A DNA stretch of 7,022 nt from an uncultured Collinsella sp. (GTDB lineage: Bacteria; Actinomycetota; Coriobacteriia; Coriobacteriales; Coriobacteriaceae), in assembly GCA_900551605.1 (NCBI GenBank), contig URWS01000074.1, positions 1-7,022 of the forward strand, read 5' to 3'. Shown here one piece after another: positions 1 through 6,246 of the stretch (within the stretch, counting starts at the first letter, position 1; each line of letters begins with the position of its first letter). The translations under genes and the position numbers were made by a program. The notes beneath the pieces were generated by a model. It did no database searches. It saw only the letters and a program-made list of their open reading frames with translations, and had not been told where the DNA came from.

Positions 1-47
1 CTACACTTATGCGATCGTCGGCAGCGTCAGATGTGTATAAGAGACAG
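1..47 (+). other. Untrimmed Illumina Nextera adapter (synthetic, not genomic)
   Basis: Bases 1-6 (CTACAC) match the 3' end of the Illumina P5 oligonucleotide. Bases 7-14 (TTATGCGA) sit exactly where the 8-base i5 index belongs and, from memory, equal Nextera XT index S522. Bases 15-47 match the Nextera read-1 transposase adapter, ending in the 19-bp Tn5 mosaic end AGATGTGTATAAGAGACAG at 29-47. Genomic sequence starts at about 48. Reading through this block creates artefact peptides: SYTHLTLPTIA on the minus strand and MCIRDS on the plus strand. Confidence 0.98.
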
Positions 48-663
48 CCATGGCAACGTGACGCGCCATGTTGGAACCGTAGACGCACGCAATCCACGAG
101 CCCGAGGTAATCTGCGCGCGGTCCTCAACCGGAACGGAAAAGCCCGCGATAACATCCTCGCAGCTCGAATAGCCCGCAAGCTGCAGCGTAAACATCACGG
201 TACTCCCGGTGCCGCCCTTGTCGAGCTTTCCGATTTCATCCTCGCCGAGCCATTCGGTTGCGCCATCCTTGCTGATATTGCAGACGCTGAGCACGCGACC
301 TGCCTCGTTCTCGTACATCTCGAGCGCATCTTGCCAGGTATAACCCTGTTGCGACGCAAACTCCTGCAACTGCCAGCCCTTAAGCTCGAGCAACGCTGCG
401 ATGCTGATGTTGCGGTGCGCATCCCAGCAGTCATCCGACCACGTATCGCACGCGTCCGCCGAGCCGCTGTCTGTGTCCGCACCGCCGCCCGCATCACCGG
501 AATCACCCGATGACGAGCCCGCATCCATCTTGTCCTTTACCGGGCGATCGTCGTTAAAACCCGTCGTGTCCTGCGCCTGCTGTCCGCCGCATCCCGCAAG
601 CGTCAGCAACGCCGTTCCCGCCGCCGCGACAAACGCCGTGCGCGAAATAACCGTCTCCCTCAT
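48..663 (-). CDS. Putative lipoprotein, 3'-truncated by contig end
   Basis: The product is unknown; it is probably a lipid-anchored protein on the outer face of the cytoplasmic membrane. The chosen start is the ATG at 663-661, which has a clear Shine-Dalgarno AAAGGA six bases upstream (670-675). An upstream alternative near 732 has no comparable site. Residues 1-25 form a lipoprotein signal: Arg2/Arg8, a hydrophobic stretch, then the lipobox L22-A-G-C25. A Ser/Gly/Asp-rich linker covers about residues 47-70. A folded region follows with Cys72, Cys79, Cys128, Cys168 and Cys193 and an aromatic-rich part near 97-118. Only 205 residues are genomic; translation past base 48 runs into adapter, so the natural C-terminus is missing. 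It starts 74 bases after the zinc-ribbon gene with no visible terminator between them, so it is probably the last visible gene of that operon. I recognise no domain family in the mature part. Confidence 0.85.
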
Positions 664-737
664 CGTTGTTCCTTTCCCGTTTCTTATCACAGCGCCGAGC
701 AACGCCTCGACACCGATCCTCCCGTAGCCCACTCACG

Positions 738-2300
738 CTATTGACGGGGCAGCTCCGTCCAGCCAAAACCGGGCTCAAAGCCATCGCGCGTGCCGATCAC
801 GTCGCCCGAGCCGTTCACCCAAGCTTGATCCGCCATCACCGAAACCTCGACATCGGTACCGTCGGGCCTGGTGTAATGGTTGACCCCGCGGATGGCATCG
901 GAATACGACGCCGCGCCCGTTCCCACACCTGCGCTGGAGAAATTGGCCGCGCTGGCGGCCATATTCGCGGCGTGTTGACGATCGCTGCGCTCAAACCAAG
1001 CCTGCTGGTAGCTGTCGAACGCCGCCTGCTGCGAGGCATGCATCTGCTGCCAGGCCGCGAACTGCTGTTGCTGCTGGGCGATGTTCATCTGCGTGTGCTG
1101 ACGCTGCTCGAGCACCATCTGCTGCTTTTGAGCGCACGCTTCGCGCGCAATCGACGGGTTGAGCCGCAGAGTCGACGCCATTGAGGCAAGCGCCGTGGAG
1201 GCCGCCTCGTCCAGACGGCCTTCCGGCGCAACCAGGCAGAAGCTGTCCCTGATACGCCACTGCAACAGGTCTGCCGCGCCCAGCTTGAACGGCGCCCCGT
1301 CTGGGCAATCGCCCTGATCCGGAGCCTGATCTTTCGCGGCGCGCTGACCCGCCGCCGCAGCCGCCTGGCGCTCGCGCAGGCGCTTACCCAGAACGCCACC
1401 GATCAGTCCGCTCGAAAGGCCCGCGCCCAGCAGCGCCTCGGCCCCGGCGGCAACGCCTTTACCCACAGAACCCGCGACTCCACCGATCGAGACTACATAG
1501 CCCTCGACCTTTGCCGCCACTGCAAGCTCGGTAGGCGCCGGGACGCCCGCGAGCCGATATCGACGCATGCGGCACTCATAGACCACATCGCTCGGTTCCA
1601 TCGAAAAGCCCTGAATCGCAAAGTCGTTTACAGCCTCGCGCTTTACGCGAGCACGCTCATGTTCAATATCGCCTGCCGCGCTCGACGGATAGGGTTGCTC
1701 GGCCACAACCTCCGCCCGTGCGCCCAATTGCGCCGCGCAGGCTTGAGCTAACTCGTCGCACGCCGCCTCCACGTGCACAAACGCCTTGCGCTCGGTTTGC
1801 GTGGGGATACGCTTGGCAACGGCGCCCGCGTCCACGTAGCAGAGCTCGGAGCGATACATGATGCGTTCGCCCGCCGGGCCTGCCGCCGTCACGCCAACTG
1901 AAATCGGGCAGTCGAAACTACTGCTGCGCTCAAGATGCGCCTCTTCGATACGCCAACCCCGCGGCAGCGCCACTTGCGCGAGCGCTTGGCCGCCAGAGGC
2001 ATCGCATGCGGTGTGGAGCTCAAGGTCGCCGACGCGGGGAGCATCCGCTGCGGCCACGTCGCGGACCGGCGACGCGGCGTCGGCATCCTGCATCGGCACA
2101 TCGACCGGCGCGTTCGCGCTCGGCTCACAACCTTCGCCCGCGCCATCATCGGCAGCCGCCCCATTTGCGTGTTCCGCGACACCCGGGTCATCCTCAACGC
2201 TCTCAAGCCGAACACCGCAGCCCGGGCAAAATCGCACCGGCACGCCGGCGACCCGCGGCAGCTGCATCCCGCACGCCGGGCAGAATCTCAAATCACTCAT
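738..2300 (-). CDS. Zinc-ribbon protein with Gly-rich and Gln-rich regions (function unknown)
   Basis: A 520-aa protein of unknown function. The N-terminus is a zinc ribbon with CPAC at Cys7/Cys10 and CPGC at Cys25/Cys28 (C-x2-C-x14-C-x2-C). An acidic Ala/Asp-rich linker covers about residues 35-95. A middle domain (about 96-260) has scattered Cys and a basic segment, followed by a glycine-rich hydrophobic stretch (265-305) that could be membrane-active like a glycine zipper. A Gln/Ala-rich, probably helical region (390-435) contains five Gln in a row near 409-413. The C-terminus (465-520, starting YSDAIRGVNHYTRPDGTDVE and ending GWTELPRQ) resembles a small Trp-containing domain seen at the ends of other uncharacterised bacterial proteins; that resemblance is from memory. 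The start is the ATG at 2300, eight bases after GAGGGG (2309-2314). The GTG at 2309 is only one base from that site and is rejected. It begins 17 bases after the stop of the upstream membrane-protein gene, implying translation from one mRNA. There is no signal peptide, so the zinc ribbon is probably cytoplasmic. Confidence 0.88.
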   Translation of the reverse strand: MSDLRFCPACGMQLPRVAGVPVRFCPGCGVRLESVEDDPGVAEHANGAAADDGAGEGCEPSANAPVDVPMQDADAASPVRDVAAADAPRVGDLELHTACDASGGQALAQVALPRGWRIEEAHLERSSSFDCPISVGVTAAGPAGERIMYRSELCYVDAGAVAKRIPTQTERKAFVHVEAACDELAQACAAQLGARAEVVAEQPYPSSAAGDIEHERARVKREAVNDFAIQGFSMEPSDVVYECRMRRYRLAGVPAPTELAVAAKVEGYVVSIGGVAGSVGKGVAAGAEALLGAGLSSGLIGGVLGKRLRERQAAAAAGQRAAKDQAPDQGDCPDGAPFKLGAADLLQWRIRDSFCLVAPEGRLDEAASTALASMASTLRLNPSIAREACAQKQQMVLEQRQHTQMNIAQQQQQFAAWQQMHASQQAAFDSYQQAWFERSDRQHAANMAASAANFSSAGVGTGAASYSDAIRGVNHYTRPDGTDVEVSVMADQAWVNGSGDVIGTRDGFEPGFGWTELPRQ

Positions 2301-2317
2301 CCCGTACACCCCTCATT

Positions 2318-2770
2318 TCATTGGCTGTTCTTGATGGCGGCTAGCTGTCGCCACAGTTCATCGGCACCGTCAAGGCGATATGCCGTCTTGTCGAGCACGA
2401 TATTCCCGCCCTCGAACTCCACCGATTGCTCCGAGCCGTCTTCATAGACAAAGACGAGCGTGCGACCGGCATCGCTCATCCGCTCATCCACCGCACCTCC
2501 CACGGTGCAATCGTCGAGCGCGGCAAAAGTCGATGCGACCAGCTCGGCATCGTCGGTCTCATAGATCGTCCGTGCCTCGCCGTCCTCGATAAGCTTGACT
2601 GCCACCGGATCGGCAGCACAATCGTTCAGCAACGCTTGCGCGGCGTTCTTTCCCTGGTCGGCACGGGCACCAAAGCCGTATGCCCGCACAAGCGTCACCG
2701 CCGCAGCAAGGACCACCACGGCGATAAGCGCGCCCGCAATTTTATTAGACGAGCAACCACGAGACGCCAT
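2318..2770 (-). CDS. Single-pass membrane-anchored hypothetical protein
   Basis: A 150-aa protein that I do not recognise. Residues 1-10 are basic (Arg4, Lys10). Residues 11-30 are a strongly hydrophobic Ala/Val/Leu segment, consistent with an uncleaved signal anchor and the remaining 120 residues outside the cell. There is no lipobox: Cys6 precedes the hydrophobic stretch. The outer part has two Cys (Cys51, Cys88) that could form a disulfide, and a beta-rich section (about 104-133) where FVYEDGSEQSVEFEGG suggests hairpin strands. The start is the ATG at 2770-2768, seven bases after a strong Shine-Dalgarno GGAAGGGG (2778-2785). It is the first gene of a likely three-gene operon; the zinc-ribbon gene starts 17 bases after its TGA. 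The preceding transcript probably ends at the hairpin 2873-2913, so the promoter should lie in the roughly 100 bases between. Confidence 0.85.
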   Translation of the reverse strand: MASRGCSSNKIAGALIAVVVLAAAVTLVRAYGFGARADQGKNAAQALLNDCAADPVAVKLIEDGEARTIYETDDAELVASTFAALDDCTVGGAVDERMSDAGRTLVFVYEDGSEQSVEFEGGNIVLDKTAYRLDGADELWRQLAAIKNSQ

Positions 2771-2872
2771 AGGCCCACCCCTTCCGTTCTGCTCCGCTCA
2801 ACATCACATTCATATGCCTTTGAGCGCCAAAACGGCAGGTGACAAATGTCTCATATTCATATTTTTGCAGGT
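2771..2872 (-). promoter_or_regulatory. Probable promoter region of the membrane/zinc-ribbon/lipoprotein operon
   Basis: This 102-bp gap lies between the LuxR-gene terminator hairpin and the first gene of the next operon, so a promoter is expected here. It is more AT-rich than its surroundings, with ATATGAATATGA on the minus strand near 2851-2862 and CATATGAAT near 2810-2818 as weak -10-like elements. No convincing -35/-10 pair with 16-18 bp spacing is visible. A 4-bp dyad GACA-AA-TGTC (2841-2850) could be an operator half or chance. The assignment rests mainly on position. Confidence 0.3.
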
Positions 2873-2913
2873 AAAACCACCACAAAGGTGCCTGTCCCCT
2901 TCGTGGTGGTTTT
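2873..2913 (-). terminator. Hairpin terminator after the LuxR-family gene, with REP-like core
   Basis: AAAACCACCAC (2873-2883) is the exact reverse complement of GTGGTGGTTTT (2903-2913). Inside, after an A/C mismatch, AAGG (2885-2888) pairs with CCTT (2898-2901), leaving a 9-base loop. On the minus strand the stem begins two bases after the TAG stop (2918-2916) and ends in TTTT, giving a plausible but short U-tract. The arms are symmetric, so it could work in both directions. The core GGTGCCTGTCCCC resembles repeat sequences scattered through some bacterial genomes. Confidence 0.75.
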
Positions 2914-2915
2914 GG

Positions 2916-4460
2916 CTAGTCTTGGGGTGTCCAGGACCAGAAGAAATTGATGAGCGCCACGCGCGAGGCGGCACCGGTCTTTTTGTTGATCGAGGCGATA
3001 TGGCGGTAGAGCGTAGAACGCGAAAGGAAGAGCGCTGCCGCAACGTCCTGCACGCTGTCGTCCGATACGACCAGCGCCTCCAGTACATCGCGCTCGCGCT
3101 TGGTAAGTCCAAAGGCGGCTACAAAACCGTCGAGTCGATCGTCAAACGAAAGCTCCGGTGTCTCCAGGGACACCGTGTCGACCTGATCGGGCGCACGGCT
3201 CACGCCAAGATCGTCGGTGGCAAACGCCAGCCCCCTGTGACCCGCTTCGTCCTCAACGCCTTGTCCAAACTGCCCCAACAGCGAGATCGCAATGCCGACA
3301 AACAGCACGAGTACGACACCCACCGCCATCAGCACGTTTTGGCTCGAGATGATCGCCACCGCCGGAGCCGTCACAAGCATTGAGCAAATGTTGTTGATGA
3401 CGCGGCCCATGCACGGCCACAGATACGACCAGCGGGCATACATCGAAATCGCGGCGAACTTCGCGGTGAAGAACACCACGAAAAAGCCCGTGCCCAGGTA
3501 AAAGATAATCGTGGCGGCGAGCGCATTGCCGCCGTTGCCATCGGTGATAAGCACAAAGAACGAGAGCGTGGACAGCATGGCGGCGCACGTCATGATGATA
3601 TTCATATACGAGCGTCCGCGCAGGTCATACAGGGCGCCGGCAGCAAGCGCACTCACAACCAGCAGCAAGCGCGGCCAGTCACCCAGATCGATAGCGCCGG
3701 CGGCATGCGAGGTCGTAAGACCGGCATTGAGAGCCGCGAATACGCCGGTGAGGCAGGCGGTCGCCACCGTCAAGCGCACTACGGCACCCTGGAAGGCCGC
3801 CTTTGCCTCGGGATTATCGCGCCACTTGGCGCCATGCTCCGACGCATCGACCGATAGCTCGGCAATCTCGGCTTCGAACTCGGGCGCGGACTCATCGCGT
3901 AATTTAGCTCGGCGGGTACCGTGAAGCAGCCCAACCAGCGCAATCGCACAGGCAATAAGGACAAACTGTTGAGGAATGCCCGCAGGCATCACCATATGGT
4001 TGAGCACCTGTACCAAAATGCCCGCAGCATAAGAAACCGCCACGGCACGTGCCAGACAAGGCGTCTGCGCAAAACGCCGCGCCAGATTGGCATGAGCGGT
4101 CGATCCGCAGTAGCCCAGGGCGCAGCACGCCACCAGACCGCCCGCAATCACAACCTGAAACTGCGCCGCCATAATCAGCAGCAGCAATGCCGACACCAGC
4201 AGCACGCCCGTCATATCGCTCGTTGCATCGATTGTCTGGGGACGGCGATAGTACAGGAGAGGACGCACAAAATAGCCGATCACGCTCGCGCCGACGACGA
4301 TGCTCTCGTAGATAACGACCTCGTTCGCCGGCACAAACTCGGCCACGCGCACGTCAAAGAGGTACTCGCCGGCCAAAAACGTGAAAAAGAAAAGCGCCAG
4401 GCACAGAATCTCCCGTATGCCCCGGCGCAAATATGCGGTTGTGTCTCCCAGGTCCCTCAT
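2916..4460 (-). CDS. Membrane-bound LuxR-family transcriptional regulator (about 12 TM + HTH)
   Basis: A 514-aa polytopic membrane protein ending in a LuxR-type DNA-binding domain. About six hydrophobic helices lie in residues 14-180, a charged loop covers 181-228, and about six more lie in 229-397. A linker (398-450) leads to the helix-turn-helix at 452-507: LTKRERDVLEAL, then VQDVAAALFLSRSTLYRHI as the recognition region, then a basic tail. This is the usual LuxR/GerE pattern (xLTxRExxVL...). Proteins with this layout are abundant in Coriobacteriia such as Eggerthella and Collinsella. They are thought to sense a ligand or membrane state and regulate nearby genes; no ligand is implied here. 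The start is the ATG at 4460, preceded by GGTGGGGG with about a five-base spacer. The ATG at 4496 has no Shine-Dalgarno and adds an unconvincing tail. It has its own terminator, so it is probably monocistronic. The two flanking units are possible targets. Confidence 0.9.
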   Translation of the reverse strand: MRDLGDTTAYLRRGIREILCLALFFFTFLAGEYLFDVRVAEFVPANEVVIYESIVVGASVIGYFVRPLLYYRRPQTIDATSDMTGVLLVSALLLLIMAAQFQVVIAGGLVACCALGYCGSTAHANLARRFAQTPCLARAVAVSYAAGILVQVLNHMVMPAGIPQQFVLIACAIALVGLLHGTRRAKLRDESAPEFEAEIAELSVDASEHGAKWRDNPEAKAAFQGAVVRLTVATACLTGVFAALNAGLTTSHAAGAIDLGDWPRLLLVVSALAAGALYDLRGRSYMNIIMTCAAMLSTLSFFVLITDGNGGNALAATIIFYLGTGFFVVFFTAKFAAISMYARWSYLWPCMGRVINNICSMLVTAPAVAIISSQNVLMAVGVVLVLFVGIAISLLGQFGQGVEDEAGHRGLAFATDDLGVSRAPDQVDTVSLETPELSFDDRLDGFVAAFGLTKRERDVLEALVVSDDSVQDVAAALFLSRSTLYRHIASINKKTGAASRVALINFFWSWTPQD

Positions 4461-4571
4461 GGTAACCCCCACCCGCTTAGATGTCCGGAAAACCATTTTA
4501 ATGGAGAATGGGTCTTAGTATCCACGCAATGCCCGAACTGTTACGCATCCGGCGCAAATGCCCCAACAGCA

Positions 4572-4636
4572 GTTGCGGTGAAATAGTTCCTGTTTGACCG
4601 GCCCGGGCTGTCATTTAGGAACTATTCCACCGCAAC
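4572..4636. repeat. 65-bp imperfect palindrome with 20-bp arms
   Basis: The left arm GTTGCGGTGAAATAGTTCCT (4572-4591) and right arm AGGAACTATTCCACCGCAAC (4617-4636) are reverse complements at 19 of 20 positions. The exception, 4581/4627, is A·C in plus-strand RNA but a pairing G·U in minus-strand RNA. The 25-base centre contains a further 4-bp stem, TGAC (4595-4598) with GTCA (4610-4613), around GCCCGGGC. It lies between the hydrolase stop (4722) and the LuxR start (4460). No U-tract follows on either strand, so it is not a classical terminator. It could be a mobile or REPIN-type repeat, an mRNA 3'-end stabiliser, or a Rho-independent pause. Confidence 0.85.
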
Positions 4637-4721
4637 ATATAAAGGGGACTGGGTTGTTGATATCGGAAAAGGGAGGGAGGTGCCCGGGCCGAGGGAGCAA
4701 CTCGGGATCGAAGCTCGAGCG

Positions 4722-6035
4722 TTAGTGCTCGGGCGTCAGGATCACCAGGGCGTCGTGCTCAAAGGAATGCTGAGCCACGCGCACGGTGCCGTCGCCATTG
4801 TCGCGAACGGGCAGCTTGGCGATACGCTTGGCCTCCATGTCGAGGGCCGTCGCCGACCAGCCGCGCGCACTATCGAGCTTAAACGTAAGTGCCGCGGTGC
4901 GCGGCAGATAGGTGACGACACGCTCGCCAATACGCGCCACACGGATGGACTCGCGCGCGTCATCGAGCAGCTCCTGTGCCGGGATAACGGCGAGAGCGTC
5001 GTCGCTAGCCGTGGCACCCAGGCCGGCAAGCACGTGCTCGATGGCGGCAAAATCCCACACGCCCGCAAACTGCAGACACTCCTGCCAGCGGAACGGCATG
5101 TCAAAGCCCTCGCCCAGCACCGAACCCTGGCTGCGCGATGTCTGCCAGTTCCAAACGCCGTGGGCGCCGTAGGTCACGCCCGCGCTTGCGCCGGCAAGGA
5201 TCGACGACCACACGCTCGCGCGGCAATCCTGCGCGGTAAAACGCCAGTACACGTTGCGCGAAGCACCCATCTGCTCGTAGCAGGGCTCGGAGTTGACCAT
5301 CGGCTTTTTGGGATAGTTGGCGATAAAGTCCTGCGGCAGGCGCCAGGCCTCGGGCTGACCCTCGTAGTTGTGGCCCGGCTGGAACATGTAGAAGTCCAGG
5401 CGGTCCAGGTACTGCGCCGGGATGGTGCGGTTGCCGCGGTTGATATGCATGGTGCGCAGGGCCCCGGGCGCGCGCTTTGCAACCTCATCGAGCGCATCCT
5501 CGTAATAGGCAATTGCCTCGTCACCGGCAAAGTCGGTATCGCCCGTCACCACGTAGACGGGGTCGAACTCGCCCAGGTTCTCGACGACGCGGGCAACGTG
5601 GGCACGGACCTCCTCGCGCGGCATAACCTCGGCACCGCAACGCTCGGCGATCTTAGCGCCCCAGGTACCGGGCACGTAGTTGCACCACATGAGCACGAGT
5701 GCCGGGCGAATACCGTGCTCGACGGCAGCGCGGCACATGGCGGCAGCGCGGTCCCAGTACGCCTGGTTGGGACGGGACCAATCAAAACGCACGCCATCCT
5801 CGCTGGCATAGGGCCAAATACCCAGATCGGGGCAGCAGCGATCCCACTGCGGCAACGTGTTGACCTGCAGCACGTTCATGCCCTGCTCGGCGCGGCGGGT
5901 CAGATAGTAGTCCCAGTCGGCCTCGGGGATGCTGGTAAACGCACTCCAGCACGTATCGGCAAACCAAAAGAACGGCTTGCCCTCGCACAAAAAACCGTCC
6001 TGACGTCCGTTAACGGTCAGTTTTCCCAAACTCAT
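4722..6035 (-). CDS. DUF4038 / apiosidase-like glycoside hydrolase, cytoplasmic
   Basis: A 437-aa predicted glycosidase with a TIM-barrel of the DUF4038 type (Pfam PF13204, apiosidase-like; GH140 is the characterised relative). The N-terminal FFWFADTCWSAF (22-33) and MNVLQVNTLPQWD (53-65) match the family's early strands. Candidate catalytic residues are Asp166 in VTGDTDFAG and Glu250 in VNSEPCYEQ, at the places where the family usually has its GGDxN and GEPxYE motifs. Residues from about 345 to the end look like the small beta-sandwich often attached to this barrel. There is no signal peptide, whereas many relatives are secreted, so it probably acts on an imported sugar. The start is ATG 6035, seven bases after GAAAGGA (6043-6049). 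ATG 6041 is only one base from that site. An in-frame ATG at 6155 with a weaker AAGG would add 40 basic residues of non-coding appearance. The gene follows the PTS permease gene by 211 bp. Its substrate cannot be deduced. Confidence 0.85.
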   Translation of the reverse strand: MSLGKLTVNGRQDGFLCEGKPFFWFADTCWSAFTSIPEADWDYYLTRRAEQGMNVLQVNTLPQWDRCCPDLGIWPYASEDGVRFDWSRPNQAYWDRAAAMCRAAVEHGIRPALVLMWCNYVPGTWGAKIAERCGAEVMPREEVRAHVARVVENLGEFDPVYVVTGDTDFAGDEAIAYYEDALDEVAKRAPGALRTMHINRGNRTIPAQYLDRLDFYMFQPGHNYEGQPEAWRLPQDFIANYPKKPMVNSEPCYEQMGASRNVYWRFTAQDCRASVWSSILAGASAGVTYGAHGVWNWQTSRSQGSVLGEGFDMPFRWQECLQFAGVWDFAAIEHVLAGLGATASDDALAVIPAQELLDDARESIRVARIGERVVTYLPRTAALTFKLDSARGWSATALDMEAKRIAKLPVRDNGDGTVRVAQHSFEHDALVILTPEH

Positions 6036-6042
6036 CTGCATG

Positions 6043-6049
6043 TCCTTTC
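6043..6049 (-). promoter_or_regulatory. Shine-Dalgarno site fixing the hydrolase start
   Basis: GAAAGGA on the minus strand lies seven bases before ATG 6035 and one base before ATG 6041. This decides for MSLGKL as the N-terminus over MQMSLGKL or the longer in-frame forms. Confidence 0.75.
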
Positions 6050-6079
6050 GCTCGATAAAGGAATTGCGAACCGGCAGAA

Positions 6080-6108
6080 GCTTTCGCGGTAACCCCTGGC
6101 GCGAAAGC
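6080..6108. promoter_or_regulatory. 9-bp perfect inverted repeat in the hydrolase leader (operator or RNA hairpin)
   Basis: GCTTTCGCG (6080-6088) and CGCGAAAGC (6100-6108) are exact reverse complements separated by 11 bases. The element lies 45-73 bases upstream of the hydrolase ATG. It could be a dyad operator for a local sugar regulator or a leader hairpin. No U-tract follows on the minus strand, so termination here is unlikely. I could not match it to a known operator family. Confidence 0.5.
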
Positions 6109-6172
6109 CCCCGTCGCTTAGCAAACCCTTGCGGGCGGGCGTCATCCACCTTCATCAGTCTACCTTGCAAGA

Positions 6173-6206
6173 AGGGCCCCGCCGGGCTTGCGCCTGACGG
6201 GGCCCT
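6173..6206 (-). terminator. Terminator-like hairpin between PTS permease and hydrolase genes
   Basis: AGGGCCCCG (6173-6181) pairs perfectly with CGGGGCCCT (6198-6206). An inner helix GGGC/GCCT (6184-6187 with 6192-6195) has a 4-base loop. On the minus strand it begins 40 bases after the permease stop and is followed by TTCTTGC, a weak U-tract. It is probably an intrinsic terminator or attenuator that lowers hydrolase expression relative to the permease, unless the hydrolase has its own promoter in 6042-6172; none is convincing there. Confidence 0.7.
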
Positions 6207-6246
6207 GTCGTGTAGGTAAGGTCATATGCGACCGAATGGCTTGGCC

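Noticed and set aside
29..47. Tn5 mosaic end suggesting a real transposon
   Set aside because: It is embedded in a complete Nextera adapter with P5 tail and index, so it is synthetic.
31..513. Plus-strand open frame starting MCIRDS
   Set aside because: Its start lies inside the Nextera adapter and the rest is antisense to the lipoprotein gene.
1062..1084. CTG/TTG trinucleotide run as a repeat element
   Set aside because: It is short, imperfect and simply encodes the Gln-rich helix of the zinc-ribbon protein.
2595..3383. 262-codon plus-strand frame spanning the 2873-2913 hairpin
   Set aside because: It crosses a terminator and is antisense to two supported genes; its composition is non-protein-like.
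4461..4496. Longer LuxR start at ATG 4496
   Set aside because: There is no Shine-Dalgarno upstream, and the added residues precede a better-placed ATG at 4460.
4689..4705. CCGAG/CTCGG hairpin as the hydrolase terminator
   Set aside because: The stem is only 5 bp and the nearest T-run on the minus strand (about 4667-4670) is too far away for an intrinsic terminator.
4680..6092. A 470-codon open frame on the plus strand
   Set aside because: It is antisense to the DUF4038 hydrolase, has low-complexity Arg/His/Ala composition and no domain; long antisense frames are common in GC-rich DNA.
6036..6170. N-terminal extension of the hydrolase (starts at 6170 or 6155)
   Set aside because: The extension is basic, covers an inverted repeat and has weaker ribosome binding; GAAAGGA points to 6035. 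The 6155 start has a weak AAGG and is not fully excluded.
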